Part shown: positions 42,571-48,949 of the stretch, piece after piece
How the letters are laid out: every line of letters starts with the position of its first letter
How positions within the stretch are numbered: the stretch's first letter is position 1
Assembly (NCBI GenBank): GCA_934378145.1
Contig: CAKXXW010000004.1
Span: 1-64,000, forward strand
Direction of reading: 5' to 3'
DNA length: 64,000 nt
Origin: an uncultured Eubacteriales bacterium
Lineage (GTDB): Bacteria; Bacillota; Clostridia; Oscillospirales; CAG-272
Translations under genes and position numbers: made by a program
The notes under the pieces: generated by a model
What the model saw: only the letters and a program-made list of their open reading frames with translations
What the model was told of the DNA's origin: nothing
Database searches by the model: none

Positions 42571-43983
42571 ATGGCAAACACGCAACCCGCAAAGAAAAGC
42601 TATTTCTTCGGAAAAGGCTATGTTGATTTGTGGAACACAATCAAAGAATCATGGGCAAGGAACTTTCAGTCCGCAGGTAGGCAGTTCGCTCTTGCCAAGG
42701 CAAACAGAGTCCTCAGCATAAAGGGTGGAATTCATCTTATCGCCGCAATCTGTATCGTTACATTCGGCAGCGTTATTTCGGCTTTTACCACTCTGTTCCA
42801 CATTACCGTTCTGTTTGCGTTTTTCGCTTTGATCTATGTAGGTTTCAGTATCGTCTGGCTGATTGACAGGATCTACATAATGATAAATAAGATCAAAAAC
42901 GCCTGTCCGAATCCCGATTGTCAGGCGTCGTTCCTCATCCCGGTCTATGAATGTCCGCAGTGCGGCGCAAAGCATACGAAGCTGGTACCCGGAAAGTACG
43001 GAATTTTCAAACGCACCTGCAATTGCGGACATAAGCTCCCCACGACCTTCCTGAACGGTCGCGGACGACTTAAGGCTTATTGTCCGAAATGCGGTAATGC
43101 GCTGTCCGGAGACACAGCGAGCCGTCAGTATGCATTTCCCGTTATCGGCGGACCGTCCGTCGGCAAGACCTGCTTCATCAATATGGCTATTGACCAGATG
43201 ATGACCGATGTTGCCCCCCAACGCGGCTGGCAAATGAACTTTATTTCCGAAACCGAAGAAAAGGACCATGATCTCGCTATGAGGTCGCTGAATCAGGGCG
43301 TCCGTTTGTTGAAGACCGAACTTGACTCCCTTACCGCTTATCAGTTGATGCTTAAGCTGCCCAAGGAAAAGATCGGTCGCCGCATTTACATTTATGATAT
43401 TTCGGGTGAAATGTTTTCGAGCAGCGGTGATGTTCAGCACAACCTTGCGTACAGCTATGCAAACGGTTTTATATTTATTATCGACCCGCTTACTCTGAGT
43501 CAGTTTGCTATGGATGTTGAGGATAAACTTGACCCGGCTTCTTACGGTGCAAGCTCCAAGGACTTTGATGACATTCTCAACATTATGCTGATTAACCTTG
43601 AGAAAATGTTCAACCTGAAGGATAAGGATATATTGAAGCGCGATCTTGCGGTGGTGATCAACAAGGTAGATATTCCCACTTTGGAGGAGAAGATCGGAGA
43701 GACCGCGGTGAGACAGTACCTTGATGATAACGCCGATACCTGCAAGACATATCCGGATGCCCGCGACGCGGTTTGCCGCAGCTTCCTCGAGGAATACGGT
43801 GCCGGCAACTTTGTCCGTACCGCGGAAGCCAAGTTCAAAACGGTCAGATACTTTACCTGCAGCGCCCTCGGTCATAACAATGAGGGGCAGCCTTATGAAG
43901 GCAAGAATGTTGTCGATCCGGTAATGTGGTTGCTCCAGCGTGCTGATTCAAGCATTAAGATTGATCAACCGGTAACAAAGTAA
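42571..43983 (+). CDS. Membrane-anchored zinc-ribbon GTPase (second of the double-GTPase pair)
   Basis: 470 residues: a cytosolic N-terminus, two membrane helices (about 53-73 and 77-99), zinc-ribbon Cys sets (C112/C117/C128/C131; C150/C152/C171/C174), then a P-loop GTPase domain with GGPSVGKT at 193-200, DISGE at 276-280, FIIDP at 302-306 and NKVD at 364-367. The second GTPase motif is DxSGE instead of DTAGE. The anchor means the GTPase faces the cytosol at the membrane, unlike its soluble partner at 38586. Together with that gene and the GAP1-like gene it reproduces the predicted double-GTPase triad. AAAGGAG precedes the start. Confidence 0.8.
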   Translation: MANTQPAKKSYFFGKGYVDLWNTIKESWARNFQSAGRQFALAKANRVLSIKGGIHLIAAICIVTFGSVISAFTTLFHITVLFAFFALIYVGFSIVWLIDRIYIMINKIKNACPNPDCQASFLIPVYECPQCGAKHTKLVPGKYGIFKRTCNCGHKLPTTFLNGRGRLKAYCPKCGNALSGDTASRQYAFPVIGGPSVGKTCFINMAIDQMMTDVAPQRGWQMNFISETEEKDHDLAMRSLNQGVRLLKTELDSLTAYQLMLKLPKEKIGRRIYIYDISGEMFSSSGDVQHNLAYSYANGFIFIIDPLTLSQFAMDVEDKLDPASYGASSKDFDDILNIMLINLEKMFNLKDKDILKRDLAVVINKVDIPTLEEKIGETAVRQYLDDNADTCKTYPDARDAVCRSFLEEYGAGNFVRTAEAKFKTVRYFTCSALGHNNEGQPYEGKNVVDPVMWLLQRADSSIKIDQPVTK

Positions 43984-43990
43984 TTATGTT

Positions 43991-44042
43991 CTGAAAGCAC
44001 TTCGTCGGAGCAGCGAAAAGCCCTGACCGAAGTGCTTTCAGA
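43991..44042 (+). terminator. Hairpin between the membrane GTPase and the metalloprotease gene
   Basis: CTGAAAGCACTTCG and CGAAGTGCTTTCAG enclose a 24-base loop and are followed by AGTTT only. It may reduce rather than end transcription into the protease gene. Confidence 0.55.
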
Positions 44043-44069
44043 GTTTACGGTATGACGGAGGGAACTGCC

Positions 44070-44774
44070 ATGAGGGGGCTTAAGGTATGCATTGCTTTAC
44101 TTAATATTGCCGTTACGGTTGCTTTTCTGTATTTCGAAAATCGTCTGTCGCCGGCGGCTATGGGGATCGCAGTGCTGTTTTTTACTCTCAGCTCGGCACT
44201 TCATTTGACGGCACACGAATGCGGACATCTTGTCGGTGGTGCTGTAAGCGGGTATAAATTATTGTGTCTGCAACTCGGTCCGCTGAATATTGTCAGCAAA
44301 AAGGGCAAGTTCGTTCTCGTGTGGAAAATGTCTTTTGACGGACAGTGCGTAATGATACCGGAGCATACGGATCCGGTGCGTTTTATGTCATATAATATTG
44401 GAGGCGTCATTGCAAATGCTTTGATTGCGGTTCTGAGCTTTACGGCTTTGATCACAGGATCCTTCCGGTCCCGGCTACTGTTTATCGAACTTATATTTGT
44501 CGGCATACAAAAAATATTGCTGAACACAATTCCTCATAAAACGGGTTCGGTACCGAATGACGGATACATTGTGCGGCTTCTTAAGGGAAATACTGCTGTT
44601 CAAAAGGATTATGCGATGTATTTAAGACTTTACGGTAAGCTGTTTTCGGCTGAAGACATAAAGGTTCAGGATTTTATGTACGAACGGGAGGAGCCCGGAA
44701 ATGAGGAAGAAATGCTATATTACAATGAGATCATGGATATACTGAACTCCGTGAATTCGCAGACAAATAAGTGA
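44070..44774 (+). CDS. Site-2-protease-like (M50-type) membrane metalloprotease
   Basis: The start ATG 44070 has GGAGGG at 44057-44062; ATG 44052 is in frame but would put that site inside the gene. The 234 residues have about five hydrophobic helices, the zinc motif HECGH at 49-53 inside a helix and, further on, a PNDGY segment near residue 163 that supplies the third metal ligand Asp as in M50 proteases. The sequence GGAVSGYKLLCLQLGPL after HECGH matches a clostridial M50-like subfamily. A charged cytosolic tail (about 190-234) follows. As the last gene of the Hsp70-GTPase cluster it may release a membrane-tethered component by intramembrane cleavage; that is inference. Confidence 0.8.
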   Translation: MRGLKVCIALLNIAVTVAFLYFENRLSPAAMGIAVLFFTLSSALHLTAHECGHLVGGAVSGYKLLCLQLGPLNIVSKKGKFVLVWKMSFDGQCVMIPEHTDPVRFMSYNIGGVIANALIAVLSFTALITGSFRSRLLFIELIFVGIQKILLNTIPHKTGSVPNDGYIVRLLKGNTAVQKDYAMYLRLYGKLFSAEDIKVQDFMYEREEPGNEEEMLYYNEIMDILNSVNSQTNK

Positions 44775-44806
44775 AAGGCAGAAGATGATTCATCTTCTGC
44801 CTTTCA
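44771..44806 (+). terminator. Perfect 36-base palindrome ending the Hsp70-GTPase cluster
   Basis: GTGAAAGGCAGAAGATGA and its complement, overlapping the last codons of the protease gene; a T-run is not obvious. Confidence 0.7.
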
Positions 44807-44962
44807 CTTATCGGGAATTATCGGTAGCTCTATCGGCGAGCGGTCGGTGGTGTTTTCGGGGCTGTCTGTACTTTGATCGGGAGTCGCGGGAGTGCTTTCC
44901 GCAGTCGTTTTTTTGGGCTCTTCCGATTCACTCACGAAGGAAGCAAAACTCGCCCGCGCCAT
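44804..44962 (-). pseudogene. Possible remnant encoding a Ser/Thr/Pro-rich protein tail
   Basis: A 52-residue minus-strand frame, with sequence such as ESEEPKKTTAESTPATP and DRSPIELPIIPDK, that looks like the disordered end of a secreted protein. It lacks a ribosome site and is too short to stand alone. It could be a gene fragment or a coincidence of repeat sequence. Confidence 0.25.
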
Positions 44963-45023
44963 GTGGGTCTACGGAAATGCCGCAAAGACCTTTGCGGGAA
45001 TATGATCGTCGGAGGCAGGAATA

Positions 45024-45146
45024 ATGAATCACACCGAAAAAGAAGTTTACGAGATCCCGCATATAGAGATCATCGCTCTGTCGACAGAGGATATAATGAG
45101 TGCATCCGACGAGGCATTTGAGATAGAAGACGAGTTGGAGATTTAA
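45024..45146 (+). CDS. 40-residue acidic peptide
   Basis: GGAGG at 45011-45015 stands 8 bases before ATG 45024 and a strong terminator follows 4 bases after the TAA, so this short frame is very likely expressed. The product starts MNHTEKEVYEIPHIEIIAL, continues with EDIMSASDEAFEIE and ends in an acidic Glu/Asp tail; it has no helix long enough to cross a membrane and no Cys. Similar short proteins (aromatic-Pro-x-hydrophobic start, acidic tail) are common and unstudied in Clostridia. A peptide precursor is possible, but no modification enzyme is nearby. Confidence 0.65.
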   Translation: MNHTEKEVYEIPHIEIIALSTEDIMSASDEAFEIEDELEI

Positions 45147-45149
45147 GGA

Positions 45150-45183
45150 AAAAGCCTTCCGCCCTACGGCGGAAGGCTTTTTT
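45150..45183 (+). terminator. Terminator after the 40-residue peptide gene
   Basis: AAAGCCTTCCGCC-ctac-GGCGGAAGGCTTT followed by TTTTG. Confidence 0.92.
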
Positions 45184-45247
45184 GTTATATAAAATGACGG
45201 TCTGCGGTTGATTATTTTCGCCGACTATGTTATAATTCAGTTAATCT

Positions 45248-45417
45248 TTAAGGCATCACCGCGCAATTCCGATGGTGCAATTGCGAAGTCGAATTTTTCG
45301 TCAGACGATACAAAAATTCGCAGGCTGTAGCCGAGCTACAGGCAAGGATTTTTGTGAAGTATGACGGGAAAGGCGCGAGCAAGTGTGCCAATCGCGAATT
45401 GCGCGGTGATGCCTTAA
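45248..45417. mobile_element. 170-bp MITE-like element with 22-bp perfect terminal inverted repeats
   Basis: Bases 45248-45269 (beginning TTAAGGCATCACCGCGC) are the exact reverse complement of 45396-45417. The interior has no open frame and includes an AAATTCG-type region and a GTAGC-cgag-GCTAC hairpin. The right end gives TTAAGGAG, the ribosome site of the next gene. Size, ends and lack of coding fit a miniature inverted-repeat transposable element. Confidence 0.8.
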
Positions 45418-45429
45418 GGAGAATTTCAT

Positions 45430-46353
45430 ATGAAAAGGATCGTATCTGTTATGCTTTGCGGATTTATGATGTTTTCGATGGCAGCCTGCGCTGCCGGCGG
45501 ATCGGGAGAGGTATCTTCGACGACGACCGGTGCGCTTTCTTCGGATGTCCCGACCTCACCCGGCACGACGACCGGCACGCCCGGTGAGGTCTACACGCCC
45601 GTTGTATCCGAGCCGCGCGACATATCGAAGGAATACCGTGTACTGCTGATAGGCAACAGCTTTACATACTATAACGAGATGAACCGCCCGAACGGTATCT
45701 TCTATCAGCTCGCGACGAACGCCGGATACCGTGTGACGGTCGATTCGGTCTACAAAGGCGGATACTACCTGCACCAGTTCCTCAACGAAAAGGACGAATA
45801 CGGTGCGAAGGTGCTTGAGCTTCTGAACACCGTGAAGTACGATATGGTCGTGCTTCAGGATCAGAGCGCGGCGCCTATCACGAATCCGGGAGATTTCTAC
45901 GATTCCTGCCGCAGCTTCAAGAAACTTATAGACAAAAACGGCGCCGAGATGTGGCTCTACCAGACATGGGGCTACAAGGACGGGTACAAGGATCTCACAA
46001 AATTCGGCAAGGACACCTTCGATATGGAGATGAAGCTCCGTGCGGGCTATGCGGCTATCGGAAAAGAGCTTTCGGTGCCTGTGGTCTACGCGGGTGCGGC
46101 GTTCTCGAGATCGTATAAGGATCACCCCGAGATAGAGCTTTACTACACCGACATAAAGCACCCGGGCGTCATGGGCAGCTACCTTATCGCATGGACGCTT
46201 TTCGGAACGATGTTCGGTGTCGACCCGTCGACTCTGACCTGCGACGGCACGGTCGATCCGGAATATGCGAAGCTCCTTCGCGAGGCTGCGTCCTATATCG
46301 TGAAGAACGGTGCGCCGGTAGAAGCTTCGTTGACAGTGACAACTACAACATAA
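45430..46353 (+). CDS. SGNH-hydrolase-like lipoprotein (DUF4886 type), C-terminal frameshift
   Basis: A lipoprotein signal (lipobox MAACAAG, Cys20) and a Thr/Ser/Pro linker precede an SGNH-type fold: LLIGNSFTYYNEM (block I Ser/Asn), GGYYLHQF, VVLQDQSAAP and a late HPGVMGSYLIA (catalytic His region). Such proteins act on cell-surface carbohydrate esters or similar. The stop comes at 46353 after a run of Thr (LTVTTTT), which is out of character; the -1 frame immediately carries on as a discoidin-like domain (46329-46757). The intact gene was therefore probably an SGNH-discoidin fusion ending at 46757. The ribosome site AAGGAG overlaps the MITE end. Confidence 0.75.
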   Translation: MKRIVSVMLCGFMMFSMAACAAGGSGEVSSTTTGALSSDVPTSPGTTTGTPGEVYTPVVSEPRDISKEYRVLLIGNSFTYYNEMNRPNGIFYQLATNAGYRVTVDSVYKGGYYLHQFLNEKDEYGAKVLELLNTVKYDMVVLQDQSAAPITNPGDFYDSCRSFKKLIDKNGAEMWLYQTWGYKDGYKDLTKFGKDTFDMEMKLRAGYAAIGKELSVPVVYAGAAFSRSYKDHPEIELYYTDIKHPGVMGSYLIAWTLFGTMFGVDPSTLTCDGTVDPEYAKLLREAASYIVKNGAPVEASLTVTTTT

Positions 46354-46757
46354 AGGGCGAGAAGGATTCTCTGTCGCATTACAACGGTCTTATAACTCTC
46401 AATTTCGGCGAGATAGTCAGCTTTGACGCGATCGGGTATATGTCGGGCAACCTCAAGGGCTTTGCGCAGGCGCAGGATGTCTATGTAAGCGACGACGGGG
46501 TTAATTGGACGAAGGTCGAGTCGGCGTGCTACGATGCGTTCCGGACTCCTCTGAAGAGCGTGGATCTATCGGAAATGAAGGACCCGTACAACGGAAACAA
46601 GGCGGGTGTCGGCGTTATGTTCTCTATGAAGGGCTATTCCGGAAAGTACATAAGGATCGGCATCTACCGCGGAGGCATGATAAACACGAACACGACCGGT
46701 CTGCAGCAGATCAACACGCGCGAGATCGTGGTCTTCGGAAGCAGAAAGGCTTCCTGA
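46329..46757 (+). pseudogene. Discoidin (F5/8 type C-like) domain remnant, separated by a -1 frameshift
   Basis: In a frame one base back from the SGNH gene, from about 46329, the sequence reads DSDNYNIKGEKDSLSHYN, LITLNFGEIVSFDAIGYMSG, VYVSDDGVNWTKVES and FGSRKAS, a carbohydrate-binding discoidin-like domain missing its first strands. No start codon with a ribosome site exists near its beginning. A deletion or frameshift is the simple explanation. No clear slippery heptamer was seen at the junction, so programmed frameshifting is less likely. Confidence 0.65.
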
Positions 46758-46783
46758 GACGGCGGGAATTATAAAACAGCAAC

Positions 46784-46820
46784 GATCCCCCGCGAGCCGT
46801 ATAAACGGCTCGCGGGGGAT
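46784..46820 (+). terminator. Terminator after the SGNH/discoidin gene
   Basis: ATCCCCCGCGAGCCGT-ataa-ACGGCTCGCGGGGGAT followed by TTAGTTTATT. Confidence 0.85.
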
Positions 46821-46927
46821 TTAGTTTATTTACAGGGTGTTTGTCTTCAAAAATTTAACGGCGCTTTTTCTTTGCAGGTAGGACGCGCAAAGAAAAAGCT
46901 AAGCAAAAAGAAACGCGGTAAAGGGGA

Positions 46928-47003
46928 TTTCGCCCTCTGCGGAGGGCGACCAAAGGCTCTGCCTTTGGATTCCGCAAGCCTTTGAAAAGGCTTGACCTAA
47001 ACT
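46928..47003 (-). repeat. Dispersed multi-hairpin repeat, copy B
   Basis: 76 bases identical to the reverse complement of 11484-11559; the similarity continues outward to a GGTGAAGA end at about 47019-47026. Confidence 0.9.
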
Positions 47004-47076
47004 TGATAAAGGCTTCGGGTGAAGACATCACCTTCCGGTGCATGATCCGCGATCCGGCGCTGCGGGTCGCACCCGC

Positions 47077-47117
47077 AAAAGGCTTGACCTAAACTTGATA
47101 AACGCCGCGGGTGAAGA
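47077..47117 (-). repeat. Dispersed multi-hairpin repeat, partial copy C
   Basis: Repeats AAAAGGCTTGACCTAAACT and GATAAA of copy B, then GGGTGAAGA, immediately before the end of the GH127-like gene. Confidence 0.8.
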
Positions 47118-47122
47118 AATAA

Positions 47123-48937
47123 TCAGCTCTTGTGTATCCACGCCGCCATGAGCGACTCTTCCGAGTAGGTCTGACCCGCCGAGGCATAATCGGTGAGCCT
47201 CATATTTCCGACTCTGAGGCAAAGCCTTGCATCCGGGATCTCGGGGCAGGGAGCTTCCTCGGTCTTCACGCTTCCGTCGGGCAGAAGCTCGGGTGCGATC
47301 ACCTCTTCGGCGGTATATCCGAGCCTCGCGTCGGCGGCGAGCGTTATGCATCCGCGTCTGAACGCTATATATTCGTTTTCGCCCGGTGCGCCCTTTTCGG
47401 GGAAGATCGGGAAAATCCTCATATCGAAGCCTATATGTATCTCTTCCGCGCCCTTACCGAGCTGAAGCTCAAGGTAGCCCTGCTTCGCTTCGAGACATTC
47501 TCTGCCGAAAGAGACCCTTGTGCGCTTGCTGTATGCCGGTATGCGAAGAAAGAGCTTTTCCACCCGCGAGGTATCGCCCGTGAGCTTTATCACGATCTCT
47601 CCGCGGTAGGGGTATCCTCCGCTGACAAACAGGCAAAGTGCCTTTCCGTCGCCGAAGGTCAGGTTATATTCGCCGTCCTGGTAGAAATTCAGATAAAGGC
47701 TGTTCCCGCGCATGACAAGGCTTTCCTTTGCGACATATCCGATCCCCGCTGCACCAATGCAGGCACAGCAGCCGTAGAACGAGCCGTTCTCCATCTTTTG
47801 GAAGCCCCCTACCTTCTTGCCGCGCACACCGTCGCGAAGGGGCGAGTAGCTGTCAAAGGGCAGGAATGCCGAATAGACGCTTCCGTCCTTGGTCTTCATT
47901 TCAAGGGCGTTTTTATGCGTATTGAGCGAGCCGAGCCAATCGTTATACAGGCTTATTTCGACCGTATCGGCGTAAACGGGATCCCCCGTAAGGCGCAGGA
48001 GTTGCAGGCAGAAGCCTATCAGTGTCACGGAAACACAGGTCTCCTGCATTATCCCCTGAAACGCGTCGTCGGTCTGCGCGAATGACGAGTGGTCGAAAAG
48101 CTCATGCGTGCAGCCGCAGCAGCCGATCACCGTGACATCGGCAGAGAGGAGCCTCCTTGCGAAATTCATAACGGCGCGGCGGTACTTTTCCTCTCCCGTG
48201 ACGAAATAGTATTCCGCGAGTCCCTGAAAGCACGACATAGTTTCGTAGGCCTTCGTTTCGGGATATTCGTAGGGGTCGAGCTTATCCTCCGCCGCGAGCG
48301 TGAATATGCGGCTGCCGAGGTTTTCACCTTCGGCGACAAGCTCCGAGGCGTAGTCGAGGTAACGCCGCTCGCCCGTTATATTGTAGAGCTTCACGAAGGG
48401 TTCGAGTATCGAAAGGGCATTGACCCCCATCCAGAAATCGGAGGTCGAGGAGACAGGGATCTTGCCCTCTCCGCTCCCCGTCTTTTCGGTTATGCGGTCG
48501 GCGTGGCGGCAGAGGGCGGTGATTATCCTCGCTTTAAGCTCTTCCGCGCGACAGATCGGGAGGAAGAATTCGAGCGCGAGCATGATATATTTGCGCCCCC
48601 ACATATCCCATCCCGAAAATTCGGTCTCTTCGGTATAGGTCGAGAAGCGCCCATCGCTGTCCTGCGCCGAGAGAAGGTCTTCGACAGCCTCCCTAAGCAC
48701 CGAATAGAGCTTTTCGTCGTGCGTTACCTCAAAGACGAGGCAGGCGCCGCGCATCATTTTGCCGAAGTATTCGCACCTCCAGCCCCGGTTTGCCGAGTCG
48801 GACTTTATCCTGTACTGCCGCACGAATTCCTTCCATCTTCCGGTGTCAAGGAGCTGATTTTCGGTTATGAAGCTCAGCGCGTCGGCGAAGGCTCCCTGAA
48901 AATGCGTGTCGATGACGCTTCTTTCGTTGTTTTTCAT
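47123..48937 (-). CDS. Glycoside hydrolase family 127-like (DUF1680) enzyme
   Basis: GH127 enzymes include beta-L-arabinofuranosidases using a zinc-bound Cys nucleophile. The 604-residue protein has no signal peptide and an (alpha/alpha)6-barrel pattern: RGWRCEYFGKMMRGACLVFE, GWDMWGRKYIMLALEF, then QETCVSVTLIGFCLQL with Glu/Cys, VEISLYNDWLGSLN, and the YGCCACIGAAG cysteine cluster expected at the metal site, followed by a beta-sandwich. These match the DUF1680 layout, although the family is divergent. Last gene of the five-gene operon, 12 bases after the metallo-beta-lactamase-fold gene; probably degrades an arabinose-containing glycan inside the cell. Confidence 0.75.
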   Translation of the reverse strand: MKNNERSVIDTHFQGAFADALSFITENQLLDTGRWKEFVRQYRIKSDSANRGWRCEYFGKMMRGACLVFEVTHDEKLYSVLREAVEDLLSAQDSDGRFSTYTEETEFSGWDMWGRKYIMLALEFFLPICRAEELKARIITALCRHADRITEKTGSGEGKIPVSSTSDFWMGVNALSILEPFVKLYNITGERRYLDYASELVAEGENLGSRIFTLAAEDKLDPYEYPETKAYETMSCFQGLAEYYFVTGEEKYRRAVMNFARRLLSADVTVIGCCGCTHELFDHSSFAQTDDAFQGIMQETCVSVTLIGFCLQLLRLTGDPVYADTVEISLYNDWLGSLNTHKNALEMKTKDGSVYSAFLPFDSYSPLRDGVRGKKVGGFQKMENGSFYGCCACIGAAGIGYVAKESLVMRGNSLYLNFYQDGEYNLTFGDGKALCLFVSGGYPYRGEIVIKLTGDTSRVEKLFLRIPAYSKRTRVSFGRECLEAKQGYLELQLGKGAEEIHIGFDMRIFPIFPEKGAPGENEYIAFRRGCITLAADARLGYTAEEVIAPELLPDGSVKTEEAPCPEIPDARLCLRVGNMRLTDYASAGQTYSEESLMAAWIHKS

Positions 48938-48949
48938 AGGGGTGTTTCC

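Larger units (their letters stand above)
46758..47122. other. Non-coding repeat-rich region between the frameshifted gene and the GH127 operon end
   Basis: Contains a terminator (46784-46820), a CTTTTTCTTTGC hairpin (about 46863-46891), and two copies of the dispersed multi-hairpin repeat. No gene was found. Confidence 0.7.

Noticed and set aside
44785..45024. 79-residue plus-strand frame before the 40-residue peptide
   Set aside because: Frame runs through a palindrome and repeat-like DNA, with no ribosome site.
46191..46353. Programmed -1 frameshift joining the SGNH and discoidin frames
   Set aside because: No X-XXY-YYZ slippery heptamer or following pseudoknot was apparent near the junction; mutation is simpler.
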